A stretch of DNA of 64,000 bases from Ensifer sp. BR816 (lineage in GTDB: Bacteria > Pseudomonadota > Alphaproteobacteria > Rhizobiales > Rhizobiaceae), in the NCBI RefSeq assembly GCF_000378985.1, contig NZ_KB905370.1, positions 4,051,342 to 4,115,341 of the forward strand. Direction: 5' to 3'. Positions 56,364 through 64,000 of this stretch are shown one piece after another. The first letter of the stretch is position 1; each line of letters opens with the position of its first letter. The notes under the pieces are model-generated. The model ran no database searches, was not told the DNA's origin, and saw only the letters and a program-made list of their open reading frames with translations. The position numbers and the translations under genes were made by a program.

Positions 56364-57248
56364 TCAGCCCATGCGCTCGGAGGCGTAGGAACCCGGGCTC
56401 GGCGGGAACACCACGACGCGGTTACCGTTGATGAAGGTGCGGTGGTGGATATGGGCATGGACCGCCCGGGCCAGCACCTGGCTTTCGACGTCGCGGCCGA
56501 TCGACACATAGTCCTCGGCCGACTGCGCGTGGGTGATGCGGGCGATGTCCTGCTCGATGATCGGGCCTTCGTCGAGATCGGCGGTGACGTAGTGCGCCGT
56601 CGCGCCGATCAGCTTGACGCCGCGCTCATAGGCCTGCTTGTAGGGGTTGGCGCCCTTGAACGACGGCAGGAACGAGTGGTGGATGTTGATGATCCGCCCC
56701 GACATCTTCTTGCACAGCGCATCCGACAGCACCTGCATGTAGCGGGCGAGCACGATCAGCTCGGCGCCGGTCTGTTCGACGAACTCCAGCAGCTGCGCCT
56801 CCGCCTTCGGCTTGTTCTCCTTCGTCACCTTGATGCAGTGGAAGGGGATGTCGTGGTTGACGACCACCTTCTGGTAGTCGAAGTGGTTGGAGACGACGCC
56901 GACGATGTCGATCGGCAGCGCCCCGATCTTCCAGCGGTAGAGCAGGTCGTTCAGGCAATGGCCAAAGCGCGACACCATCAAGAGCACCTTGGTGCGTTCC
57001 GCCTGGTCGTGGAGCGCCGTGTCCATGGTGAATTTCTCCGCGATCGGCTTCAGCCCCTCCTCGAGTGCGGCACGGCCGACGCCCTCTTCCGAGATGAACG
57101 AGATGCGCATGAAGAACAGGCCGGTTTCGAGGTCGTCGAATTGCGAGCTGTCGATGATGTTGCAGCCCTCTCCGGCGAGATAGGCGGACAGCGCCGCGAC
57201 GATGCCGCGGGTGGATTTGCAGGTTACCGTCAAGACATAGCTGTTCAT
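56364..57248 (-). CDS. purU: Formyltetrahydrofolate deformylase PurU
   Basis: 294 residues from the second of two adjacent ATGs, as AAGGA has normal spacing to it. N-terminal ACT domain (YVLTVTCKSTRGIVAALSAYL) and C-terminal formyltransferase-like domain with active-site NIHHSFLPSF and LDEGPIIEQ. It releases formate and THF from 10-formyl-THF. Here it belongs by position to the panB/mocDEF-like set and may be a special-purpose copy for formyl groups from demethylation. Confidence 0.93.
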   Translation of the reverse strand: MNSYVLTVTCKSTRGIVAALSAYLAGEGCNIIDSSQFDDLETGLFFMRISFISEEGVGRAALEEGLKPIAEKFTMDTALHDQAERTKVLLMVSRFGHCLNDLLYRWKIGALPIDIVGVVSNHFDYQKVVVNHDIPFHCIKVTKENKPKAEAQLLEFVEQTGAELIVLARYMQVLSDALCKKMSGRIINIHHSFLPSFKGANPYKQAYERGVKLIGATAHYVTADLDEGPIIEQDIARITHAQSAEDYVSIGRDVESQVLARAVHAHIHHRTFINGNRVVVFPPSPGSYASERMG

Positions 57249-57299
57249 CATTCGTCCTTCGCTGTCACACCTTTGGGCGCTGCGCCCATTGCTTCCCTA

Positions 57300-57351
57300 C
57301 TGCATGTCTTTCTCCTTAAATCGACCTCGATTTAAGGAGAAAGACATGCAG
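57300..57351. repeat. Perfect 25-bp inverted repeat upstream of purU
   Basis: Arms of 25 bp with no mismatch around CC, from CTGCATGTCTTTCTCC to its complement. Lies 52 bp upstream of the purU start. It could be a large cruciform or RNA hairpin, or part of a dispersed repeat; the function is unknown. Confidence 0.85.
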
Positions 57352-57395
57352 CAATTCAAAGTGCTACAGTGACCTTTGCGCGTCTGATAAGACGC
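57347..57395. repeat. 49-bp direct repeat, copy A (with hairpin)
   Basis: Starts TGCAGCAATTCAAAGTGC and ends with a self-complementary GCGTCTGATAAGACGC hairpin. Copy B is 87 bp away. It overlaps the right end of the 25-bp palindrome. Confidence 0.7.
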
Positions 57396-57433
57396 GCGGC
57401 GCTGTAGACCGGAGCCAATTAAAGGATAATTCC

Positions 57434-57482
57434 TGCAGCAATTGAAAGTGCTGCAGCGACCTTTTTACGTCTGAACCGACGC
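57434..57482. repeat. 49-bp direct repeat, copy B (diverged)
   Basis: TGCAGCAATTGAAAGTGC then ACGTCTGAACCGACGC; about 85% identical to copy A by eye, with the hairpin weakened. Ends 17 bp before the panB-like stop. Confidence 0.65.
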
Positions 57483-57498
57483 AGCGGCGCCGGCGCTG

Positions 57499-58320
57499 CT
57501 ATCCTGCGCGGAACGCCGTCCGCTCCTGAGTATCGATCTTGTCGAGGAATTCCTCCAATTCAACCGGCTCGATGCCGACCAGATGTGCCTTCTCCGGATA
57601 AGCGCCCGAGCGGACGTCGTCGGCATATTCGCGGAAGGCGGCGATGCGTTCCTGCTGCAGCCGCTCGAATTCGGCGGCAAAGTCGCGATAGACCTTGGCG
57701 TGGCGAGGGTAATGGCCGCGGTTCTGTCCGAGCACGTCTTCGGCAAAGAGATACTGGGCGTCGCATCCGGTGCCGGCGCCCATGGAGAGCATCAAGAGCG
57801 AGGTGCGCTCAGAGATCGCGGCCGCGACCTCTCCCGGCACGACCTCGATCTCGGCGGCGAAGGCGCCGGCCTCTTCGAGCGCCTTGACCTGGCGCCAGAT
57901 CTCCAGCGCGCTCTCCGCTGTCTTGCCGACCGCGCGGAAGCCGCCTGTCCAGGTCGCCTTTGACGGGATCAGCCCGACATGGCCGCAGACCGGGATTCCC
58001 TCCTCGCGAAGCCGCCTGACCGTCGAAAGGCCGGCGGCGCAATAGACGGCATCGCCGCCCGCCCGCATCGCCTCGAAGGCGCCGCGCAGATAGTCTTCGG
58101 CCGTGATGAAGTCGCCATATTCGAGCCCGGGAAAGGCGAAGACCGTGGGCGCCGTCTCGCGGAACTCAGGCCCGAGCAGCGCCGGCGGAACGGAGACGAG
58201 ATCGATGCCCGCTTTTTCTGCGGCTTCCGCCTCTTCCAGCGTCACGACGCGCAGCATGGTGAGTTGCCTCTGGCCCTTGATCGACAAGAGATCGGCAACG
58301 GTCGGACGACGATGTTTCAT
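57499..58320 (-). CDS. panB: PanB-like ketopantoate hydroxymethyltransferase family protein
   Basis: 273 residues, start preceded by GGAGA. PanB-type barrel: VCGHVGLIPS, SMGAGTGCDAQYLF and EIEVVPGEVAAAI. The usual N-terminal metal motif of PanB (MVTAYD) is replaced by LTMLRVVTLEEAEA, so it may be a variant that transfers a one-carbon unit from methylene-THF to another 2-oxo acid. It lies between mocF-like and purU in one co-directional set. Confidence 0.75.
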   Translation of the reverse strand: MKHRRPTVADLLSIKGQRQLTMLRVVTLEEAEAAEKAGIDLVSVPPALLGPEFRETAPTVFAFPGLEYGDFITAEDYLRGAFEAMRAGGDAVYCAAGLSTVRRLREEGIPVCGHVGLIPSKATWTGGFRAVGKTAESALEIWRQVKALEEAGAFAAEIEVVPGEVAAAISERTSLLMLSMGAGTGCDAQYLFAEDVLGQNRGHYPRHAKVYRDFAAEFERLQQERIAAFREYADDVRSGAYPEKAHLVGIEPVELEEFLDKIDTQERTAFRAG

Positions 58321-58365
58321 GGAAATCTCCAGATGAATGCTTGGAAAGGGCGACCCCGGCGACCG

Positions 58366-59592
58366 TCAGGCCGCCAGCAACGTCTTCAGCTTGGTTTTCG
58401 GCGAGGAAAGCGCCGCCGGGTCTGGCCTGCAGCCCGCGGCGATCAGCATTTCGGCAAGGCGAATGTCGCGGGCCACCGCATTACCGGGCCCGATGCCGCT
58501 TGCGGCGATCAGCCGGCCCTCGCCATCGAGATGGAAGAGAATGAAGGCGCCGTCTCCCATATCGCGCCGGGCGGTCGTCGTGGCGCCATCGGCAAGGCCG
58601 GCGATCTGCAGGGTGAGCTCGTATTGATCTGACCAGAACCACGGCACGCTTGCGATCGGCTCGGCCGCGCCCATGAGATTGGCTGCAACGAGCGTGCCGT
58701 GATCCTGGGCATTGCGCCAGGCTTCAAGCCGCACCCGCCGGCCGCGATAGTGCGACAGGGGAAAGGAACAGCAGTCTCCGGCCGCATAGATGTCGGGGTC
58801 CGATGTTCTCAGCGTCTCGTCGACGGCAATGCCGTTTTCGATCAAGAGCCCGGCCGCCGCCGCAAGCTCGGTATTCGGGACCGCGCCAATGCCGACGACA
58901 ATGAGGTCGAAGGGCCTGCTCGCGCCGTCCGCGAAGACAACCCGTGGCCCATCGTCATCCGCCTCGAGCGCTGCGATGCGCGCGCCGCAAACGATCTCGA
59001 CGCCTTCCTGCCGATGCCGATCGGCAACGACCGCCGCGATCTCCTCCGGCACACCGCGGGAGAGGACACGCGGCAAACCCTCGATGAGCACGACCTCGGC
59101 GCCGAGCTTGCGGGCGGTTGCAGCCAGTTCGAGGCCGATAAAGCCGCCGCCGATGACGGCGAGCTTTCGCCCCGGTCTAAGAGCGCCGCGGATCGCCAAG
59201 GCGTCGGCGTGGGTCCGGAGCACCCGGATGCGGTCCGAATTCTCCGGCGCTCCGGGAAGCGCACGCGGTCGGGCGCCGGTCGCAAGCAGCAGTCGGTCGT
59301 AGCGGATCGCCCGATCATCCCCAAGCCGCACGGCCTTATGCCGACGGTCGATCGACTCGACAGAGACGTTCGTCAGTACGGCAATCCCTGCCTCTTCGTA
59401 GCGCCCGGCATCGGCCACCAGTCTTGGCGGCTCGGTCCCGGCAAGCCCGTCCTTGGACAGCGGCGGCCGCTCATAGGGAAGATGCGGCTCGGTGCCGATC
59501 AGGGTGATCTCTCCGCCGAAGCCCTTTTCCCTGAGGGCAAAGGCTGCCCTTGCGCCGCATTCGCCGGCGCCGACGATAACGATATGGCTCAT
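58366..59592 (-). CDS. Ferredoxin reductase, MocF-like
   Basis: 408 residues: FAD motif GAGECGARAAFAL, NAD motif VIGGGFIGLELAATA and third FAD motif DIYAAGDCC. Class of putidaredoxin-reductase-type enzymes. It passes electrons to the Rieske protein at 59632-59949, 39 bp upstream. Confidence 0.88.
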   Translation of the reverse strand: MSHIVIVGAGECGARAAFALREKGFGGEITLIGTEPHLPYERPPLSKDGLAGTEPPRLVADAGRYEEAGIAVLTNVSVESIDRRHKAVRLGDDRAIRYDRLLLATGARPRALPGAPENSDRIRVLRTHADALAIRGALRPGRKLAVIGGGFIGLELAATARKLGAEVVLIEGLPRVLSRGVPEEIAAVVADRHRQEGVEIVCGARIAALEADDDGPRVVFADGASRPFDLIVVGIGAVPNTELAAAAGLLIENGIAVDETLRTSDPDIYAAGDCCSFPLSHYRGRRVRLEAWRNAQDHGTLVAANLMGAAEPIASVPWFWSDQYELTLQIAGLADGATTTARRDMGDGAFILFHLDGEGRLIAASGIGPGNAVARDIRLAEMLIAAGCRPDPAALSSPKTKLKTLLAA

Positions 59593-59631
59593 GTTCTCCT
59601 CCCCTCGCCCCTGAAGCGTCAGGCCCCGTCC

Positions 59632-59949
59632 TCAGGAAATCGCGATAAAGACGCTGCCGGCTTCGACCTTGACCGGATAGGTCCTGAGGTTGACGCAGAC
59701 GGGGGCGCCCTTGGCTTGGCCGGTCTTGTAGTTGAAGCGGCCGTTGTGCTTCGGACATTCGATGATGTCGTCCATCACCAGCCCGTCGGCCAGATGGATC
59801 TGCTCATGCGTGCAGAGCCCGTCGGTCGCGAAATATTCGTCTTCGGGGCTGCGGTAGACCGCGAAGGTGCGACCCTCATGGTCGAAACGGATGACGTCTT
59901 CCTCGTCGATCTCGTCGGCCGCACAGACCTCGACCCAGTTCGAGCTCAT
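59632..59949 (-). CDS. Rieske [2Fe-2S] ferredoxin, MocE-like
   Basis: 105 residues from ATG 59949 with GGAGG before it. Rieske ligands C-T-H (LCTHEQIHL) and C-P-K-H (ECPKHNGRF). Soluble electron carrier between the reductase and the membrane oxygenase. Confidence 0.9.
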   Translation of the reverse strand: MSSNWVEVCAADEIDEEDVIRFDHEGRTFAVYRSPEDEYFATDGLCTHEQIHLADGLVMDDIIECPKHNGRFNYKTGQAKGAPVCVNLRTYPVKVEAGSVFIAIS

Positions 59950-59995
59950 GGTTTCCTCCATTGGATGCTGAATTTCTGTTTGCCGTCGCTGGCAG

Positions 59996-61081
59996 CTATT
60001 CGGCGGCGACCGGCTCGCCGTGGAACTCTTCCCGATAGGCCCTTGCCGTCGCCGGCAGTTCGCGCCTCAGGAAATAGTCCTCGTGGCGCAACTGCCTCAG
60101 GAAGGCCGGGATCATCTCGCGATAGCCGCTGAGGATCGACGGATTGGCCGCCGGCAGGTCGTGCTTGATCATCGCGTGCAGCTTCGGCAGTGCGTGATAG
60201 GGCACCATCGGGAACATGTGGTGCTCGACGTGGTAGTTCATGTTCCAGTAGATGAAGCGGCTCACCGGATTCATGTAGACGGTGCGGCTGTTCAGCCGGT
60301 GATCGATGACGTTGTCGGCAAGCCCGCCATGCTGAAGCAGCCCCGTCAGCACGTGGTGCCAGGCGCCATAGAGCCGCGGCAGGCCGATCAGCATCAGGGG
60401 CAGGATCGAGCCCAGATAGGCCGAGAGACAGATCGTCGCGACATAGACCGCAAGCCAGATGCGGGCGACGAGGATCGCCTTCGATCGCTCCATTTCAGGA
60501 ATGAAGGTTTTTTCGGCGGCGCTGATGACGCCGAAGGCGTTTCGCACCATGTCGATGACCGCATGCCAGACATCGATGATGCCGAAGAAATTGAGGACGA
60601 GACGGATGAGATCCGGCGGCCGCATGACGGCGATCTCCGGGTCGCGGCCGACGATGACCGTGTCGGTGTGGTGGCGGGTGTGGCTCCAGCGCCAGGTCAC
60701 CGGATTGCGCATGATCATGAAGCAGGCGATCTGATAGACGGCGTCGTTCATCCACATCGTCTTGAACGCGGTGCCGTGGCCGCATTCGTGCCAGCGGCTG
60801 TCGGAGGCCGAGCCGTAGAGGACGCCATAGGCGAGGAAGAACGGCACGGCGAACCAGGTGCCCCAGAAATAGACGCCAAGACCGCCGAAAAGGAACATGC
60901 TGCCGAGCCAGATCGCGGTATCGCGGATGGCCGGACCATCATCGCGCTTCATCAGTTCCTTCATCTGCTTGCGCGGAATGTCGGTGTGGTACCACTCGGC
61001 CGCCGCCAGCCCGTTCGCCACCGCGGCTTGGGCGTCGCGACCCAGCAGGCTGTAATCTCGTTTCGTCGGAACTGTCGTCAT
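59996..61081 (-). CDS. Membrane di-iron hydroxylase/desaturase, MocD-like
   Basis: 361 residues from ATG 61081, with GGAGGCAGGG upstream; longer in-frame starts lack a site. Three His boxes: HECGHGTAF, HTRHHTDT and HVEHHMFP, plus four hydrophobic segments. In rhizopine catabolism MocD with MocE and MocF removes the O-methyl group of 3-O-methyl-scyllo-inosamine. The gene order D-E-F is the same, but the moc inositol dehydrogenase and transporter genes are not in the window, so a different methylated substrate is possible. Confidence 0.82.
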   Translation of the reverse strand: MTTVPTKRDYSLLGRDAQAAVANGLAAAEWYHTDIPRKQMKELMKRDDGPAIRDTAIWLGSMFLFGGLGVYFWGTWFAVPFFLAYGVLYGSASDSRWHECGHGTAFKTMWMNDAVYQIACFMIMRNPVTWRWSHTRHHTDTVIVGRDPEIAVMRPPDLIRLVLNFFGIIDVWHAVIDMVRNAFGVISAAEKTFIPEMERSKAILVARIWLAVYVATICLSAYLGSILPLMLIGLPRLYGAWHHVLTGLLQHGGLADNVIDHRLNSRTVYMNPVSRFIYWNMNYHVEHHMFPMVPYHALPKLHAMIKHDLPAANPSILSGYREMIPAFLRQLRHEDYFLRRELPATARAYREEFHGEPVAAE

Positions 61082-61200
61082 CCCTGCCTCCCGAAGCGCG
61101 CTGCCGATTGCGTCTCCATCTGATGCGAGGAGAATAAGTTGACTTTTGCCAGCTCTCAATGCAGTCATGATATATTCTCTCAAAACACATCATGGCGGCG

Positions 61201-61216
61201 ACCTCATTCATGAGGT
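61201..61216. promoter_or_regulatory. Probable LacI-family operator
   Basis: ACCTCAT-TC-ATGAGGT, perfect 7-bp arms with an even centre as in LacI-family sites, 22 bp before the lacI-like start and in front of the divergent mocD-like gene. Confidence 0.6.
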
Positions 61217-61237
61217 AATGCTGTCAGGGAGGCGGAG

Positions 61238-62269
61238 ATGAGCAGCAGGCCGACGATCGCGGATCTGGCACGGGCCGCGGGGGTGAGCGTCGCGACGGTG
61301 GACCGCGTGCTGAACGGGCGACACCCGGTGCGCGAGGAGACGGCGCGGCGCGTCTATGACGCGGCAAAGGCGATCGGCTACCACGCCGTCGGTCTCCTGC
61401 GGCAGCGCGTTTTCGAGGATCTGCCGCAATACCGTCTCGGCTTTCTCCTGCAAAAACCGCAGCAAGCCTTCTATCAGGCCGTCGCAAGGGAAATGGAGAA
61501 CGCAGCGCTGTCGCTCACCCATGCCCGGGTTGTCCCGCAGGTCGACTTCGTTGCCAATTCGACGCCAGCCGGGATTACCGAGAAGCTGAAGACAATGGCG
61601 GCGCGCAACCAGGCGATCGCCTTCGTCGCTCCCGACTACCCTGCCGTAACGACCGCGGTCGAGGAACTGAGAGAGCGCGGCATTCCGACCTTCTCGCTGC
61701 TCTCCGACTTCGCCGCCGGCGTGCGCGAAGGCTATATCGGCATGAACAATCACAAGGTCGGGCGAACCGCGGCCTGGATGATCGCCAAGGCGGCCAAGCG
61801 GCCGGGCAAGGTCGCTGCCTTCATCGGCAGTCACCGCTTCCTCGGCCATGAACTGCGGGAGATCGCCTTTCGCTCCTATTTCCGCGAGAAGGCGCCCGAA
61901 TTCGAGGTGCTCGACACGATGGTCAACCTCGACACCGCCGAAATCACCCATGAGGCGACGCTCGACCTCCTGAAGCGCCACCCGGACCTTCTCGGCTTCT
62001 ACGTCTGCGGCGGCGGCATGGAGGGGGCGATTTCGGCGATCCGCGAGGAAAAGCTCGAGGGCAAGCTGCTCGTCGTCGTCAACGAACTGACGCCGGAGTC
62101 GCGCGCGGCGCTTGCCGACGAAGCGGTGATCATGGCCGTTGCCACGCCCGTCCAGGCGCTTGCGAGAGAAACGATCAGCCTGATGATCGGTGCCATCGAC
62201 CGCGGCTCGGCCGGCGTGCCCGGGCAGACGATCCTGCCCTTCGACATTTTTCTGCCGGAGAGTATTTGA
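61238..62269 (+). CDS. LacI-family regulator of the mocD-like operon
   Basis: 343 residues: HTH PTIADLARAAGVSVATVDR with hinge VRRVYDAAKAIGYH-type sequence, then a periplasmic-binding-protein-like ligand domain (FLLQKPQQAFYQAV, LLGFYVCGGGMEGAI). GGGAGGCGGAG precedes the ATG. The 156-bp gap to the divergent mocD-like start holds a LacI-type palindrome. The ligand is likely a sugar- or inositol-like compound. Confidence 0.88.
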   Translation: MSSRPTIADLARAAGVSVATVDRVLNGRHPVREETARRVYDAAKAIGYHAVGLLRQRVFEDLPQYRLGFLLQKPQQAFYQAVAREMENAALSLTHARVVPQVDFVANSTPAGITEKLKTMAARNQAIAFVAPDYPAVTTAVEELRERGIPTFSLLSDFAAGVREGYIGMNNHKVGRTAAWMIAKAAKRPGKVAAFIGSHRFLGHELREIAFRSYFREKAPEFEVLDTMVNLDTAEITHEATLDLLKRHPDLLGFYVCGGGMEGAISAIREEKLEGKLLVVVNELTPESRAALADEAVIMAVATPVQALARETISLMIGAIDRGSAGVPGQTILPFDIFLPESI

Positions 62270-62293
62270 TCCCTTTACCAGCAGAACCTTGAT

Positions 62294-62310
62294 GCGTATC
62301 CGGGATACGC
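62294..62310. promoter_or_regulatory. Palindrome upstream of the putative antitoxin-like gene
   Basis: GCGTATCC-G-GGATACGC, perfect 8-bp arms, 32 bp before the start of the 113-residue ORF. Typical in place and form of autoregulatory sites of toxin-antitoxin operons. It is also 25 bp past the lacI stop, but no T-tract follows. Confidence 0.55.
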
Positions 62311-62342
62311 TTATGTTGGGATAGCACGTGGAGAAAACGGCC

Positions 62343-62684
62343 ATGTCATCGCGCGAACGCATCAGGAAATATCGAGAGATTGGGGGCGCAGCAGATCTCG
62401 TGCGTGTGGAAGTCCTCGTCCCTGCCGCCGATCGAGACGCTATTCTCGCGTCTGCCAGCAAGCTTCGGCAAGAGCACCGAAACAAAAAGGAACGCATGAT
62501 TGAATTCCTGCAAGCGGCTACAGAACGCTACGGTCTCCGGATCCTCGACAATATCGATCTAAGCAGGGTCGACAGCGTCGAGGGCAGGTGCAGGATTGTC
62601 GCTGACGCGCTGATGGAACGGGGGGACGCTCGGGCTTTCGGGATGGGCCGCCGAATGCTTGCCGAACTCGAGGGCAACCGCTGA
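62343..62684 (+). CDS. Putative antitoxin-like protein upstream of a nucleotidyltransferase
   Basis: 113 residues (MSSRERIRKYREIGGAADLV) with GGAG ten bases before the ATG. Helical and basic at the N-terminus, with VRVEVLVPAADRDAIL resembling the strand-plus-helix start of ribbon-helix-helix-type antitoxins. I do not recognise a named family. Stop and next start overlap (TGATG). Confidence 0.6.
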   Translation: MSSRERIRKYREIGGAADLVRVEVLVPAADRDAILASASKLRQEHRNKKERMIEFLQAATERYGLRILDNIDLSRVDSVEGRCRIVADALMERGDARAFGMGRRMLAELEGNR

Positions 62685-63508
62685 TGGCCCTTACACAGCT
62701 GCAACGCGGCATCATGATCTCGATTGCGAAAAACCGGTCCGATTCAAGCTACATGGCAGGCGGTGTCGTTCTGAACATGGATTGGCCGCGTCTCTCGGAT
62801 GACCTGGACATCTTTCACGACACCGACGAAGAGATAGGCGAGACGGCACAGCGCGATATGGACACACTCAAGTTGGATGGGTTCCGCGTTTCGGTTGAGG
62901 TGAACATCTATGGCTGCGTCGAGGCGCGCGTCAGTCGCTTCGGAGAAAGTACCCTCATACAGTGGATGAGCGAAACGCGTATGCGCTTCTTTCCCCTCAT
63001 TCGCGACGAGGAATGGGGAGCGCGTCTGCATCCGCTGGATCTTGCCATAAATAAAGTAATAGCGGCTTCCGCCAGAAGGAAAGCCAGAGACTATGTAGAC
63101 CTGCTCTCAATTGAAGAGAACCTTGCGTCTCTCGGCCCACTGATAATGGCGGCCGCTGGGAAGCCCCCGCATTTCTCTCCCGTCAGGACAATCGAAGAAA
63201 TTCGGAGAAAAGCGTTGTCCGTTACTGATGATGAATATTTGTCTGTACGAGGCATTCCGGAAAACTGGACTCCAAGTTTTGTTCGACAAAAAATATCCGA
63301 CGTTCTGGAGCGAGCCGAGGACTATGTCAGAAGCGCGCCATCCGACGTCGTCGGACTCTTGGCTACTAACGCTGATGGAAGCGCCGCTGCGTTCGGCAAT
63401 CGCAATCTCGAGGGGGTTACGCTACGGCGCGCGACAGTCGAGCCCGAGGTGATGCCCGAATTTCCGGAAGTCAGACCGACCTGGAAGACCCATCCGGACA
63501 GCGATTAA
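62684..63508 (+). CDS. Nucleotidyltransferase-fold protein, AbiEii-like
   Basis: 274 residues. GGVVLNMDWPRLSDDLDIF is the AbiEii/DUF1814-type nucleotidyltransferase motif, with the two acids of DLDIF as metal ligands; LHPLDLAINKVIAA and KARDYVDLLSI are also typical of this family. The G-S motif of classical enzymes (GGT/GGS) is changed to GGV. Lower GC than its neighbours. With the upstream gene it may form a type IV-like toxin-antitoxin or phage-defence pair. Confidence 0.75.
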   Translation: MALTQLQRGIMISIAKNRSDSSYMAGGVVLNMDWPRLSDDLDIFHDTDEEIGETAQRDMDTLKLDGFRVSVEVNIYGCVEARVSRFGESTLIQWMSETRMRFFPLIRDEEWGARLHPLDLAINKVIAASARRKARDYVDLLSIEENLASLGPLIMAAAGKPPHFSPVRTIEEIRRKALSVTDDEYLSVRGIPENWTPSFVRQKISDVLERAEDYVRSAPSDVVGLLATNADGSAAAFGNRNLEGVTLRRATVEPEVMPEFPEVRPTWKTHPDSD

Positions 63509-63573
63509 ATCAGCAATTGCATCCTGATTCCGACCGGCGTCGCGACCCTAACCTTCTTCCCTTGGTGCAGCCC

Positions 63574-64000
63574 ATGTTCGACCTCATCATCCGAAACGCA
63601 AATCTTCCCGATGGCCGCAGCGGCGTCGATATCGGCATCAGGGGCGACAGGATCGCCGAGGTGGCCGCGAGGATCGAAGCGGCGGCAAGGGAAGAGATCG
63701 ACGCGACCGGCCGGCTCGTTTCGCCGCCCTTCGTCGATCCGCATTTTCACATGGATGCGACGCTGTCGCTCGGGCTGCCGCGGATGAACCGCTCCGGCAC
63801 GCTGCTCGAAGGCATCGCGCTCTGGGGCGAGCTGCGTCCGACCCTGAGGCGCGAGGCGCTGGTCGAGCGGGCGCTGCGCTATTGCGACCTCGCGGTCTCG
63901 CAGGGCCTCCTCCACATCCGCAGCCACGTGGATACGACCGATCCGCGGCTGGTGACGGCGGAGGCGCTGCTCGAGGTCCGCGAGAAGGTGGCGCCCTATA
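63574..64000 (+). CDS. Cytosine-deaminase-like amidohydrolase (N-terminal part, cut by window edge)
   Basis: The first 142 residues, from MFDLIIRNANLPDG. Metal-binding HxH is in VDPHFHMD. The segment SGTLLEGIALWGE and the later HIRSHVDTTD match CodA-type cytosine deaminases. It turns cytosine to uracil with release of ammonia if the assignment holds; other amidohydrolases of the group act on related ring amides. The end lies outside the window. Confidence 0.75.
   Translation, partial: MFDLIIRNANLPDGRSGVDIGIRGDRIAEVAARIEAAAREEIDATGRLVSPPFVDPHFHMDATLSLGLPRMNRSGTLLEGIALWGELRPTLRREALVERALRYCDLAVSQGLLHIRSHVDTTDPRLVTAEALLEVREKVAPY

Overview
The window looks like a stretch of a Sinorhizobium/Ensifer (Rhizobiaceae) secondary replicon. 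The evidence is high GC, overlapping start/stop operons, many ABC uptake systems each paired with a local regulator, a dctA / dctBD locus with a textbook sigma-54 promoter, mosaic palindromic repeats of the rhizobial intergenic type (two copies), an arsR-arsC-aqpS operon and a mocDEF-like operon. A pSymB-like chromid is the best guess, by inference from dctABD; no replication genes are present.

Layout. (1) 1-5162, minus: urea ABC transporter urtABCDE, with urtE cut by the window edge. (2) 5340-7977, minus: an exported protein with two haem c motifs and a small secreted SnoaL-like protein; facing them at 8216-11398 is a large SAM / class III cyclase / AAA ATPase / TPR signalling protein. (3) 11513-14938: arsenic operon arsR-arsC-aqpS with a divergent DUF6428 gene, then a second ArsR regulator with AHSA1 and GFA proteins. 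(4) 15156-19449: a fused NCS1 permease / Cys-rich / hybrid histidine kinase and its LuxR-type response regulator. (5) 19790-24584: dctA (minus) and dctBD (plus), then a potassium-channel-like protein. (6) 25492-37359: a D-apiose catabolic regulon (oiaK, oiaX, a GntR regulator, apnL, apsD, an Rbs-type ABC transporter with a DUF2291 lipoprotein, apnO). (7) 37606-44604: an oligopeptide-type ABC transporter, a GntR regulator and a mannonate-dehydratase-like enzyme. (8) 44836-56198: a third FCD-type GntR regulator and, beyond a small low-GC patch with small ORFs, a ten-gene minus-strand operon combining a polyamine-type ABC transporter with a luciferase-like monooxygenase, a flavin reductase fused to a degenerate Nudix domain, an aldehyde dehydrogenase, a NIPSNAP protein, an alpha/beta hydrolase and an AA_synth protein. 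(9) 56364-62269: purU, panB-like, mocF/E/D-like genes and a divergent LacI regulator. (10) 62343-63508: a two-gene nucleotidyltransferase module resembling an AbiE-type toxin-antitoxin pair. (11) 63574 to the edge: start of a cytosine-deaminase-like amidohydrolase.

How the parts fit. Most of the window is nutrient scavenging. The apiose block supplies a full route from D-apiose to 3-phosphoglycerate plus glycolate and has one 15-bp motif in front of both transcription units. The monooxygenase operon and its likely GntR regulator share a near-identical palindrome 11.5 kb apart; this is the best candidate for an uncharacterised catabolic system. The moc-like block looks like oxidative demethylation coupled to one-carbon handling by PurU and a PanB-like enzyme. 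Three of the four ABC operons with a visible binding-protein gene have a hairpin immediately after that gene. No tRNA, rRNA, CRISPR array or insertion sequence was seen.
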